Origin: an uncultured Ignavibacteriota bacterium
GTDB taxonomy: Bacteria > Bacteroidota > Ignavibacteria > UBA10030 > UBA8401
Assembly: GCA_903884005.1 (NCBI GenBank)
Contig: CAISDA010000054.1
Span: 1-64,000 of the forward strand
Length of the DNA stretch: 64,000 bases
Direction of reading: 5' to 3'
The position numbers and the translations under genes are program-made. Positions 36,620 to 45,635 of the stretch are shown in pieces. Every line of letters starts with the position of its first letter. The first letter of the stretch is position 1. Under the pieces are notes generated by a model, which saw nothing but the letters and a program-made list of their open reading frames with translations, was not told the DNA's origin and did not search any database.

Positions 36620-38788
36620 TCACAGCGCGTCGCAGAGCTTTCGTTTTAATTTCGTGTGCCGTTCCCGGACATCGGCGTTGCGCAGTGCGACGGCCAGCGC
36701 CTTCATGTCGCCGACAAGGACCAGATGTTCTCTCGCGCGCGTGACGGCCGTGTAGAACAGGTTCCGCTGGAGCATGATATAGTGCGACATTGTCACCGGC
36801 ACGATCACCGCCTTAAATTCGTTGCCCTGGCTTTTGTGGATCGTCATCGCATAGGCGAGCACGAGTTCCTCCAATTGGTCGAATGAATATTCAACCCGCC
36901 TGTCGTAAAAATTGACGATGAGCACGCCGTCCTCCTTTTCCACGCCGCTCACACGGCCGATATCGCCGTTATAGACCTCCTTGTCGTAATTGTTCTTGAT
37001 CTGCATCACTTTGTCGCCGAGCAGGAACTTCCTGTCGCTGCCCTGCCAGCAGACCCGGCCATGCGGGTTGAGGACACGCTGCAGTTCCTTGTTGAGGTCC
37101 TTCACGCCGGCGGGAGTATTGTGCATGGGGGAGAGCACCTGTATATCGTCGAACGGATCGTACTGCTTCGTATGCGGGAGAATGCTGGAGCACAGGCGGA
37201 CGACAGCCGCCTGGATCTTTTCGGGATCGCGTTCGTCGATGAATTCAAAATCGTCGTCGAACAGCGGAACCTCGCCGTGGTTCATGCGATGCGAATTGGT
37301 GATGATCGAACTTTTTTCCGCCTGGCGGAAAATGGTGTCGAGCCTCACGGTCGGAATTTTTTTTGAGTCGATAAGATCGCGCAGCACCTGGCCCGGGCCG
37401 ACGGAGGGAAGCTGATCCACGTCGCCGACGAGCGCCAGCTGCGACTCGGGCGTAATGGCATCGATGAGGGCCGCAAAAAGTGGAAGATCCACCATCGACA
37501 CCTCATCGACGATGATCAGATGCGCGTCCAGCGGCATTGCATTCGTCCGCCTGAACTGCCCCGACTGGGGTTCGTATTCCAGGAGGCGATGGATTGTTTT
37601 CGCTTCGCGTCCCGTGACTTCGGACAGGCGCTTGGCAGCGCGCCCGGTCGGTGCGCACAGCAGAACGTCGATTCCCAGTTCGTCGGCGATCTGTATGATG
37701 CCGTTCACGCACAGTGTTTTGCCCGTGCCGGGGCCGCCGGTGATGATGGTAAGCGGTTCGCGGAGGGTATGGATGACCGCCTCGCGCTGGCGCGCACCGA
37801 ACGTCATGTCATGCCGGCCTTCCACGGACTGCAGCAACTCGGTGAGCTTCGCCTCGCTGAACGGTTTCGAGCCCTTGCGCAGCAGCCGTTCGATTTTTTT
37901 GACGATGTCGTTTTCCGCCTCATAGAGCCTGACGGGAAAAATGTCGTTCCCGTCGTTCACCAGCACACCGTTGCGCTCGCAGATGTCGATGGCGTTGTCC
38001 ACGATCGCCTCGTCGGCGATGAGCAATTGTGCCGACCGCTGCACCACGTCTTCGCGGGGAAGGAAGCAATGTCCGGAGGTCCTGCACGCCTCTTCGAGCA
38101 CATAGCGCATGCCGGCTTCTATTCTATACGAGCTGTTGACTTCGACGCCCACCTTCTGCGCGATGCCGTCGGCGATATGAAATCCGATGCCGGGGATATC
38201 CTCGATGAGTTGAAAGGGATTCTCGCGCACGACGGAGATCGCCTGCCGGCCGTATGTCTTGAATATCTTGATCGCATAGCCCGTGCCGATGCCGTGCGAT
38301 TTCAGATAAAGCATCACGTCCTGCATCTCGCGCATCGACGCGGTCGCCGTGACGATCGACTCGAGTTTTTTTTCGCCAACACCATCGACCTCCAATAAAC
38401 GCCGCGGATCGTCGTTCATGATGTCGAGTGTGGCTGTACCGAAGTGCTTCACAATGCGCGAGGCCAGCGACGGCCCCACGCCTTTGATCAGACCGGAAGC
38501 CAGATATTCTTCGATGCCGTGCACGGATGTCGGCGCCTTTGGTTCGAACGTATCGGCCGCAAACTGTTTTCCGTACTTCGCATGCGTGGTCCACTTCCCT
38601 GTCACGGAATATTCGTCGCCCTCGCGGGCGTCGATGATATAGCCGGTGACGGTGATGCTGCCGTCGGCGGTTTTTAAGACGCCGATGATGTACCCGTTGT
38701 CGTTATTGCGGTAGATGATTCTCGACAGCGTTCCGCTGACGGACGTCAGCACTGCAGGCTGCGCAGGCGCTTGGACAGATTTTGCCAT
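36620..38788 (-). CDS. recD2: RecD2-type ATP-dependent DNA helicase
   Basis: The 722-residue protein has the RecD2 layout: an N-terminal OB-like domain, tandem helix-hairpin-helix segments (GIEEYLASGLIKGVGPSLAS and LLEVDGVGEKKLESI), and SF1 helicase domains with Walker A ITGGPGTGKT (about 348-357), LIIVDEVSMVDLPLF, GDVDQLPSVGPG and the C-terminal YAMTIHKSQG. RecD2 is the 5'-3' helicase of bacteria without RecBC partners and acts in replication-fork and mismatch-related repair. The start abuts the stop of the glycosyltransferase gene, with GGAG from that gene's end as ribosome-binding site, so the pair is coupled. Confidence 0.95.
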   Translation of the reverse strand: MAKSVQAPAQPAVLTSVSGTLSRIIYRNNDNGYIIGVLKTADGSITVTGYIIDAREGDEYSVTGKWTTHAKYGKQFAADTFEPKAPTSVHGIEEYLASGLIKGVGPSLASRIVKHFGTATLDIMNDDPRRLLEVDGVGEKKLESIVTATASMREMQDVMLYLKSHGIGTGYAIKIFKTYGRQAISVVRENPFQLIEDIPGIGFHIADGIAQKVGVEVNSSYRIEAGMRYVLEEACRTSGHCFLPREDVVQRSAQLLIADEAIVDNAIDICERNGVLVNDGNDIFPVRLYEAENDIVKKIERLLRKGSKPFSEAKLTELLQSVEGRHDMTFGARQREAVIHTLREPLTIITGGPGTGKTLCVNGIIQIADELGIDVLLCAPTGRAAKRLSEVTGREAKTIHRLLEYEPQSGQFRRTNAMPLDAHLIIVDEVSMVDLPLFAALIDAITPESQLALVGDVDQLPSVGPGQVLRDLIDSKKIPTVRLDTIFRQAEKSSIITNSHRMNHGEVPLFDDDFEFIDERDPEKIQAAVVRLCSSILPHTKQYDPFDDIQVLSPMHNTPAGVKDLNKELQRVLNPHGRVCWQGSDRKFLLGDKVMQIKNNYDKEVYNGDIGRVSGVEKEDGVLIVNFYDRRVEYSFDQLEELVLAYAMTIHKSQGNEFKAVIVPVTMSHYIMLQRNLFYTAVTRAREHLVLVGDMKALAVALRNADVRERHTKLKRKLCDAL

Positions 38789-39835
38789 TTACACGATCTC
38801 CTTCACAGCGGTAAACACTTCATCCACACTCAATAAACGCATGCACTCCATGTGCCCGGACCCCGGACGAGTGCAGACATCCACATGGCAGGGGTGGCAC
38901 GGAACATCCTTCCGCAACGCGCGATGCGGCGTTGCATCACTATAATATTTTTTCGTATACGGGAACCAGATATCGTCTTCGCCCGGGCCGAAGATCCCGA
39001 TCGTCGGCGTATCGACGGCGACGCCGATATGCATGGCGCCGCAATCATTCGATACCAACGCATTCGAGCGCTCAAGCACCGATGCAAGCTGCCGCAGCGT
39101 GAGTCCGACCGCATCCACCGCGCCGGGCACGAGGCGTTGCACATACCGGACAACGTCACGATCCTGTGCTCCTCCGGTCAGCACGATCGCGCAGCCGAGT
39201 TCGGCGGCGCACCGCCTTCCCAGCTCGGCAAACCGGTCTTTATCCCATAATTTTGCCGGCCAGGTCCCGCCGCAGTGGAGGGCGAGGATCCTGTGCGACG
39301 CGGCGATGCCGCGTGAGGCACAATAGTCTGCGGCCCATTCGCGTTCATGATCGGTCACGAAGAGTTCCGTCCTGCACGATCCCGGCGCAATGCCGAGCGC
39401 CCGGAGCGATTGATAATGAAATTCGACTGCGGTTTTCGGCGTTCCATCGTCCGTGATCCGGACGGTGTAGAGCAGTCCTCTGCCGCGCTTATCGGCGCCG
39501 ACGCGCGTCGCAGCCCGTGTGGCAAATGCGAGAAGGGCGCTGCGCGGGTTCGAGAACAGATCGACGACACAATCGAATTTTCTCGAGTGGAGGAGCGAGT
39601 ACAAGGACACCTGCGCCGAGAAAGTCCGGTTCGAAAAATCCACGGGAATAATTTCGCTCAGGAACGGATTGTGCTCCAGGAGCGACACGGCATTCTTCTC
39701 GCCAAGATACGACAGCTCCGCCTCGGGAAATGTGTCGTGCAGTGTGCGTATGAGCGGTGTGGTGAGCACGACGTCGCCGATAAATTTCAGCCGCGTGAGC
39801 AATATCCGCCGATATGGTGTGGGTTGCATTGTCAT
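38789..39835 (-). CDS. GT9-family (heptosyltransferase-like) glycosyltransferase
   Basis: The 348-residue protein shows glycosyltransferase family 9 features: RILLTRLKFIGDVVLTTPLI at the N-terminus, LALHCGGTWPAKLWDKDRFA, and SNDCGAMHIGVAVDTPTIGI plus FGPGEDDIWFPY for nucleotide-sugar binding. It probably adds heptose or a related sugar to lipopolysaccharide core at the inner membrane. No Shine-Dalgarno sequence precedes the ATG; the upstream 13 bases are AT-rich and then a MITE (39849-40054) begins, so expression may depend on sequence inside the element. recD2 follows without a gap. Confidence 0.9.
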   Translation of the reverse strand: MTMQPTPYRRILLTRLKFIGDVVLTTPLIRTLHDTFPEAELSYLGEKNAVSLLEHNPFLSEIIPVDFSNRTFSAQVSLYSLLHSRKFDCVVDLFSNPRSALLAFATRAATRVGADKRGRGLLYTVRITDDGTPKTAVEFHYQSLRALGIAPGSCRTELFVTDHEREWAADYCASRGIAASHRILALHCGGTWPAKLWDKDRFAELGRRCAAELGCAIVLTGGAQDRDVVRYVQRLVPGAVDAVGLTLRQLASVLERSNALVSNDCGAMHIGVAVDTPTIGIFGPGEDDIWFPYTKKYYSDATPHRALRKDVPCHPCHVDVCTRPGSGHMECMRLLSVDEVFTAVKEIV

Positions 39836-39848
39836 TAATATATTTTTG

Positions 39849-40054
39849 GTAACGCGCTACTCAGCGTGAACAAGAATCATTGTCCTGAGGTTCTCATCTT
39901 GACCATAGTCAAAATTCTTCATGCATATGACATATGTACTTTGTCATTCTGAGCGCAGCGAAGAATCTTGCATCGTGCTAGCAGCCGGCGAGATTCTTCG
40001 GTCGCTACGCTTCCTCAGAATGACAGGGACGATAGAGTACGCTGAGTAGCGTAC
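39849..40054. repeat. IS66-type MITE, copy 3 (about 206 bp)
   Basis: The ends read GTAACGCGCTACTCAGCG and CGCTGAGTAGCGTAC, with the inner part TACTCAGCG shared with the other copies. The interior contains TTGTCATTCTGAGCGCAGCG, CGAAGAATCT, and AGATTCTTCGGTCGC with TCAGAATGACA. Flanking octamers (TATTTTTG and AAATTTAG) match poorly, so no clear target duplication is left. The element begins 13 bases upstream of the GT9 start codon. Confidence 0.8.
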
Positions 40055-40078
40055 AAATTTAGTTATTATTCACATCAT

Positions 40079-42370
40079 TCACTTTTGCACGGTGCGCTGG
40101 ACGAATTCTATAAGCTCGCTCTTTTCCCGCAATTGATTCCGCTGTCCGTTGATGAAGACAAAATTATTGGCGTACCACAGCATTGCAAGCGCCCGTTCAT
40201 AGAGCCCCGCGTCGAAGAACGCGTCGCTTGCGGCGACGGATGCGGCGTATTTGACGGCGCCGTCGCTCACGGCATACGCCGCGTGTTCAAACATCAGGGC
40301 AGCCTTCATCCTGTCGCCAATGCTGCGATAGGCACTGCCAAGCCAGAAAGAAATGACGCCCGAGGCCGGCACGTCCCGCAGTGCGTCGAGCCGTGTACTG
40401 AACAGAGAGAGCCTCGTTGAATCGTTCACACCGCCATAGGTCGCAGCGAGAAAAACGTGCGCAAGCGCGGTGTCTGCCGACGCCAATCGCCTGAGCGCCG
40501 CAGCCTCGATGAATGCATCGCTGTAGTGCATGCCTTCGACACGCCGATAGAAGGCCGACGCGCGGGCATAGCCGCCCATCTGCATGCAGGCATCCCCCGC
40601 CAGCAGAAGCAGGGACGGGTTGCTGCGAAGCGGAGCATGGTCATCGAACGCGTCATACGCTGCCAGCACGTTCGCGGCTTTCTGCTGAGAGAGCTTTGCA
40701 GTAAACAATCCACGCAGTGCATACGGAGTCTTCGCATCCTGCACGGACGACGCAAATTCGGCCTCGGCCTCTGCGAATTTTTTGTCCCAGAGGAAGTTCA
40801 GTCCCCGCCGATTTTTTTCGGCCGTCACGCGGGCGCAGGTCTTTCGGAATATTGACGGCTGTGTGAACAACTGTGTGACCGTTTCCGGCGGCAGCTGCGA
40901 ACAGGGCGTTGACGCAAGGTATCCCTTCCACTCTTCGACGCAGGCGGCAAGCGGCTGCGCGTAGATGGCGACGAAGTTGCCCGAGCGAAAGACGTTCTTG
41001 AACGACTCGATGCCGTAGCGATCGATGAGGTATTTTGAAAATGACCCGGCCGCAAGATAGGCATAGGTGCTTTGCTTGGCCGAGAACCCCGTGATGGAGA
41101 ACAGCGATGCCACATCGCCAAGGAGACTGTCGCGCAGCATTGCCGCAGCATATTCATGCGGGCTAAAGAGCCCCTCGCTCCAATCAACGGCAACCGCAAG
41201 CCCCTCGTTCATTCCCAAGCGAACACTGGCGCCGATGGCAGGGCTGCCGAATTCACGAGCGAGGGCATGCACAAGCTCGTGACGGAATGAATCGCCGAAC
41301 GAATCATACTGCAGATGAATTTCGCGAAGCCATGGCTTTGCCACGTTGGTGGCGGCGGCGCCGGTCAGTTTCCGTTTGGTCTCGGCATCGGGATACAGGT
41401 ACACGGATATTTTTTCGCCGTGCTTTTCTTTTGTCTGCATGCGCCCGGCCACCTGCCAATACTGGAATTCCGCCTTTGCCTTCAGAGCCTTTGCCTCGGC
41501 CGGGGTCGCATTGTTCTGCGAATAGTACAACACAAAATGGTCGGATTCCGTCCTGCGTCCCAGGCGTTCCCGGATCTCATCGCGGCTGTATTCGAATCCG
41601 AGGCGGCCGCTCAACACAAATCCGGAAACAAGGATGACAGCGCACACGCAGGCGGCCGCCCACAGCACCCGGTTCGGCGTTGATGAACGGAGCGAACGCA
41701 GGTTCGCCCACGCAGACCGGCCGGCGTCGTAGGAACCGATCTGGATAAAAAACATGATCCAGAGGAAGAGCGTGCCGACGAGCGTAAATTCGCGGAAGAG
41801 CACGAGCGTGGTGAGATCGTTCAATACCTCGTCGTACGTGATGCCGGGAAAATACCCGAGGATCACATTATACGCGAACAATTGGGGCAGGAAATACGTG
41901 GTAACGACGATGTGACTGAGCATTGCGGCCACCGCGAGTGTGAACACCGTCCGCGCATGCCGGCAATAGAGTGTCGTGACCATGGCCAGTGCGACCGAGA
42001 ACATCATGGTGATCCCCGGGAGCAGAATGTAATACGTGACGCCTGCGGCAAACGAACAATTCTTCACCACCAGCGCATTTGCACTCATCACGGCAAACGG
42101 AATGAGAAGGAGGAGTCCGTTGATCAGGAGATAATCGGCAGTGATGAACATCCAGGTCCGGGCCGACAGGGGTTTTGTGATGTGTACCCGGGCCACACTG
42201 ATCGTCACCATCCCGGCACAGAATGCGGCGGGAATGGTCATGAGCGCCGAAAACTCATACCCAAGGTAATTGAACAGGGGGATCCGCGTCAGTACGCCTG
42301 CGATCAGGAAGTACAGCAGGCCCGCGATGTGCACTGCAGGAAGGCGAAAATATGCGCGATAAAGTTCCAT
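40079..42370 (-). CDS. Membrane protein with HExxH (peptidase MA-like) and repeat domain
   Basis: The 763-residue protein has about six to seven hydrophobic helices in residues 1-255, a periplasmic or cytoplasmic gluzincin-like domain with RHELVHAL (HExxH at 364-368) and a downstream GMNEGLAVAVDW that can supply the third zinc ligand (NEGLA), and a C-terminal region (about 520-760) rich in Ala/Leu helices like TPR repeats. Domain order suggests a membrane-anchored metallopeptidase or a sensor with a peptidase-like core. No known family name could be assigned beyond the peptidase MA resemblance. A MITE lies 21 bases upstream and another beyond its stop. Confidence 0.8.
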   Translation of the reverse strand: MELYRAYFRLPAVHIAGLLYFLIAGVLTRIPLFNYLGYEFSALMTIPAAFCAGMVTISVARVHITKPLSARTWMFITADYLLINGLLLLIPFAVMSANALVVKNCSFAAGVTYYILLPGITMMFSVALAMVTTLYCRHARTVFTLAVAAMLSHIVVTTYFLPQLFAYNVILGYFPGITYDEVLNDLTTLVLFREFTLVGTLFLWIMFFIQIGSYDAGRSAWANLRSLRSSTPNRVLWAAACVCAVILVSGFVLSGRLGFEYSRDEIRERLGRRTESDHFVLYYSQNNATPAEAKALKAKAEFQYWQVAGRMQTKEKHGEKISVYLYPDAETKRKLTGAAATNVAKPWLREIHLQYDSFGDSFRHELVHALAREFGSPAIGASVRLGMNEGLAVAVDWSEGLFSPHEYAAAMLRDSLLGDVASLFSITGFSAKQSTYAYLAAGSFSKYLIDRYGIESFKNVFRSGNFVAIYAQPLAACVEEWKGYLASTPCSQLPPETVTQLFTQPSIFRKTCARVTAEKNRRGLNFLWDKKFAEAEAEFASSVQDAKTPYALRGLFTAKLSQQKAANVLAAYDAFDDHAPLRSNPSLLLLAGDACMQMGGYARASAFYRRVEGMHYSDAFIEAAALRRLASADTALAHVFLAATYGGVNDSTRLSLFSTRLDALRDVPASGVISFWLGSAYRSIGDRMKAALMFEHAAYAVSDGAVKYAASVAASDAFFDAGLYERALAMLWYANNFVFINGQRNQLREKSELIEFVQRTVQK

Positions 42371-42391
42371 GTGTGCAAGGTACGCAGATTA

Positions 42392-42597
42392 GTAACGACT
42401 CACCATACTCTCCAGTCCATGTCATTCTGAGGGAGCTCGAGCGACCGAAGAATCTCGCCGGCTGCTTTCACGATGCCCGATTCTTCGCTCGCGCTCAGAA
42501 TGACAGAGTACTAATGTCATATGCATGAACATTCTTGGCGATGCCAAGATGCCTTGCCTCAGGATGACATTAATTTGGGTGTACGCTGAGCAGTTAC
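42392..42597. repeat. IS66-type MITE, copy 4 (206 bp)
   Basis: Ends are GTAACGACTCACC and GTACGCTGAGCAGTTAC. The interior has GTCATTCTGAGGGAGCTCG, CGAAGAATCTCGCCGGC, then ATTCTTCGCTCGCGCTCAG, and an extra segment with GTCATATGCATGAACATTCT that the 177-178 bp copies lack. The octamers GCAGATTA (42384-42391) and GCAGATTG (42598-42605) agree at 7 of 8 positions. It sits 21 bases upstream of the start codon at 42370. Confidence 0.88.
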
Positions 42598-42649
42598 GCA
42601 GATTGTCTATTAGGGAAAAAAATATCTACTCACCGGGATCCGATGATCG

Positions 42650-43981
42650 TTACAGATGGAACGGCTGAACGCCGTCGCCATCGACGCGGCTGATGACGAG
42701 CGGTCCGAACTCCGGAGCCGTATCGGCATAGGAGAACGCACGCGCAACACGCTCGGCGGCCGGCACGAGCGCAGCGTCGTTATCGGCGTACACTGTCGCA
42801 ACTGTTTCACCAAGGACGACCGAGTCGCCGGCTTTTTTTCGCAGGAGGATGCCCGCTTTCGGATCGATGACGTCGTCCACTTTTGTCCGTCCCGCCCCGA
42901 TCATGATACCGGCAAATCCCAATTCGAGTGAATCGACAGAACCGATGAACCCCGCACGGCGCGCGGTAATTTCAACCTCGTGCTTCGAGCGCGGGTACGT
43001 TTCAGGGTGATCAAGAAATGCAACATCGCCCCCCTGCCGTTTCACCAGCGCGCGGAATTTTTCGTACGCCGCTCCGCTGGCAACAACCTCCTTGCACCGC
43101 TCGATGCCTTCGCGCAGATCCGCCGCCTTGCCTCCGAGCATGACCATGGCGCCGCCCAGGACGTATGTCAGTTCCATGATATCGGGAATATGTTTGCCGC
43201 GCAGACAGTCCACCGATTCGACGACTTCGAGCCAATTGCCAACGGCGTATCCGAGCGGTTCATCCATGCGCGTGATGAAGGCGATCGTCTCCTTGCCGAA
43301 ACTGTTGCCGATTCGGACCAGCGCCGTTGCAAGCACTTCAGCCCGCTCATACGACTGCATGAACGCGCCCCGGCCGGTTTTCACATCGAGCACGAGCGCG
43401 TCGATGCCTTCGGCAAGTTTTTTGCTCATGATGCTGCCGGCGATCAGCGGGATGCATTCCACGGTCGATGTCACGTCGCGCAGCGAGTACATTTTTTTGT
43501 CGGCCGGCGCGATCTCTTGTGTCTGTCCTATCATCACAACGCCGATTTCGGCGATCACTTCTTTGTATTCATCGATCGAGAGCGATGTCTTGAACCCGGG
43601 GATCGATTCCAGCTTGTCCAGCGTGCCGCCGGTGTGGCCGAGGCCCCTGCCGCTGATCATGGGCACAGGCACACCGCAGGCGGCGACGATCGGCGCAAGC
43701 GGCAGCGATATCTTGTCTCCTACGCCGCCGGTGGAATGCTTATCCACCTTGATGCCGGCAATGTGCGACAGGTCCACTACGTCTCCCGAATGGAGCATGA
43801 GGCGCGTGAATTCGCTCGTCTCAGCATCGGTCATGCCGCGGAAATATGTCGCCATTAAAAAGGCCGCGGTCTGATAATCGGGGATGGTTCCCTTCACATA
43901 TCCGTCGATCACATACTGCAATTCAGGCCGTGTGAGTTCTCCGCCATCGCGTTTCTTCCGTATTATTTCGTTTGCATTCAT
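42650..43981 (-). CDS. deoA: Thymidine/pyrimidine-nucleoside phosphorylase
   Basis: The 443-residue protein has the family signature SGRGLGHTGGTLDKLESIPG, the phosphate-site GIKVDKHSTGGVGDK, and a typical start MNANEIIRKKRDGGELT. It phosphorolyses pyrimidine nucleosides to base and (deoxy)ribose-1-phosphate in the cytoplasm. Length agrees with both DeoA and Pdp, and substrate range cannot be read, so the symbol is approximate. The gene lies 48 bases downstream of a HAD phosphatase gene's end on the opposite side (44030) and the same strand, so a transcript including both is possible. Confidence 0.93.
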   Translation of the reverse strand: MNANEIIRKKRDGGELTRPELQYVIDGYVKGTIPDYQTAAFLMATYFRGMTDAETSEFTRLMLHSGDVVDLSHIAGIKVDKHSTGGVGDKISLPLAPIVAACGVPVPMISGRGLGHTGGTLDKLESIPGFKTSLSIDEYKEVIAEIGVVMIGQTQEIAPADKKMYSLRDVTSTVECIPLIAGSIMSKKLAEGIDALVLDVKTGRGAFMQSYERAEVLATALVRIGNSFGKETIAFITRMDEPLGYAVGNWLEVVESVDCLRGKHIPDIMELTYVLGGAMVMLGGKAADLREGIERCKEVVASGAAYEKFRALVKRQGGDVAFLDHPETYPRSKHEVEITARRAGFIGSVDSLELGFAGIMIGAGRTKVDDVIDPKAGILLRKKAGDSVVLGETVATVYADNDAALVPAAERVARAFSYADTAPEFGPLVISRVDGDGVQPFHL

Positions 43982-44029
43982 GATAAAAGCACCAGTGGTC
44001 CCGCACAGGATCGGAACAGATGAGCGGAT

Positions 44030-44680
44030 CTATAATAGTGATAACAGTGTCGAAAAATTGTCCACGATATGATCGGGGCCAAATTGAGCAAGCTGCTCAT
44101 ACGACAGGCAGCCGTACGTCACGCCGCATGTCGCCGTACCGGCGTTCTTTCCCAGAAAAATATCCTTGTCCGTATCGCCGACCATGAGCGTCTCGTGTGC
44201 GCGCCATCCCTGTTCGTCCAGCACTTTGTTGAGGATGAACGGATCCGGCTTATGGGGCATATCGTCTTCCATCCCCTGTATCTGGTCGAAAAATTGCGCG
44301 ACATTATAATGCGTCAGGATGCTGATGGTCGTTTCGGTGGACTTGGTCGTTGCGGTGGCAAGCCCGATGTTCAACACACGCAGGGCGGCGAGAGTTTCCA
44401 TCACTCCGGAAAACAGCGTTGTGTTCTCGAACCACCGGGGACGGTAATATTCCCTGTACATCACGACCGCCTCGGGAATCCGGTGGTGAAGGGAGGCCGG
44501 AAGGATCAGCGCAAATGTTTCAGACAACGGCTTGCCGAAATACGGGTAGAGGTCCTTGTTTGTATAATGATGAATGCCGAGTTGGCTCAACATCCAGAGC
44601 TGCGCATTCGTAATGTCGCGCACAGAATCGATCAACGTCCCGTCGACATCAAACACTACATTCTTATATCCGTTCGCCAC
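44030..44680 (-). CDS. HAD-family hydrolase (phosphoglycolate phosphatase-like)
   Basis: The 216-residue protein has all HAD motifs: nucleophile region VVFDVDGTLIDS (D11, D13), motif II Thr/Ser in GLATATTKST, the Lys of HKPDPFIL, and the acidic pair in VGDTDKDI. The helical cap after residue 15 is of the PGP/beta-PGM type. It hydrolyses small phosphate esters; the substrate is not determined. It ends 7 bases after the beta-lactamase-like gene begins the next segment (44688 is that gene's stop), so the two are closely packed on one strand. Confidence 0.9.
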   Translation of the reverse strand: MANGYKNVVFDVDGTLIDSVRDITNAQLWMLSQLGIHHYTNKDLYPYFGKPLSETFALILPASLHHRIPEAVVMYREYYRPRWFENTTLFSGVMETLAALRVLNIGLATATTKSTETTISILTHYNVAQFFDQIQGMEDDMPHKPDPFILNKVLDEQGWRAHETLMVGDTDKDIFLGKNAGTATCGVTYGCLSYEQLAQFGPDHIVDNFSTLLSLL

Positions 44681-44687
44681 CGCTGCC

Positions 44688-45620
44688 TCAGTACCACTTC
44701 TCCGGATTTGCGCCCGGTTTCCATTGTGATGTCGGCTCGTAATACCGCCATAAAATTTTAGATACTTCGCGCAGGAGTACGTATCCTTCGTTCGAGTATT
44801 TCCAACTGTTGTCCTGCTGATTTTTGGTGATGACCGAAAACACGTAGTCGCCCGATGGCGCGTTCACCAGCACCGTCTCGGAACGCGACTGGTCGACAGC
44901 TCCCTGCTTTGCAGCGGCATGGACGGTGGGAGGGATCTGGGACAGCGCCTCGCCGTCCCAATAGATCCTGCACAAATTGCGATACATGCGTTCGCTCGCC
45001 TCACGGCTCACGATCTTTCCATCGCGGATCATCACGAACAGTTCGGCCATTTCACGCGGCGTGGTTTGTCCCCAGCCGTAGAGCGTTCGGGCGGCTTCGC
45101 GTCCGGGCGTGCGCGAATTCACGCGCGTTTTTTCGAACCCGTAGCGCGCAAGCACCGCGTTGACGGCGCTTCCCGTGCCGGCGAGGGCCTGGCACCACAG
45201 GCTCGCCGTGTTGTCGCTCGTGGTGATCATGAGCATGGCGACTTTGCTCAGTGCGACCTGCACGCTGTCCTTGAATGCGCCGACGATGTCTTCGCCGGGA
45301 TACAGAAGCGAATCGCGATAAGTGAGTTCCTGCTGATAGCTCAATTCTTCATGCTCGATCTTGTCGAACAGCCCGCACATGATCGGCACTTTGATCATGC
45401 TTGCCGTCGGAAACACCGTATCGGCGCCGATGGCGACGGATGTTCCCGTCTTCAGGTTCCGCACATAGATCCCCGCTTCGCCGTGAAAATTCTTCAGCAG
45501 CGCTTCCAGCTGTTTCGTCAGGACCGTATCGGCGGCATAGTGTTTCGCCGCCGGAGATTGCGCTTCGGCAGTGCAGACAAGAACAAGACAGGAAGCGAGG
45601 GTCAGGCACACATTTTTCAT
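44688..45620 (-). CDS. Class A beta-lactamase-like serine hydrolase
   Basis: The 310-residue exported protein has a signal peptide (MKNVCLTLASCLVLVCTAEA) and the class A active site: S74-x-x-K77 (PTASMIKVP), S135-D136-N137 (TTSDNTAS), a Glu in TPGREAART and K238-Q-G in place of KTG. The TTPREMAELF segment is typical of the family. It may hydrolyse beta-lactams or act on peptidoglycan peptides; the KQG change leaves activity uncertain. The ATG at 45620 is chosen over a GTG at 45629 because GGAG lies 8 bases before the ATG and touches the GTG. It is 15 bases from the MscS gene. Confidence 0.82.
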   Translation of the reverse strand: MKNVCLTLASCLVLVCTAEAQSPAAKHYAADTVLTKQLEALLKNFHGEAGIYVRNLKTGTSVAIGADTVFPTASMIKVPIMCGLFDKIEHEELSYQQELTYRDSLLYPGEDIVGAFKDSVQVALSKVAMLMITTSDNTASLWCQALAGTGSAVNAVLARYGFEKTRVNSRTPGREAARTLYGWGQTTPREMAELFVMIRDGKIVSREASERMYRNLCRIYWDGEALSQIPPTVHAAAKQGAVDQSRSETVLVNAPSGDYVFSVITKNQQDNSWKYSNEGYVLLREVSKILWRYYEPTSQWKPGANPEKWY

Positions 45621-45635
45621 TTGCACCACTCCGGG

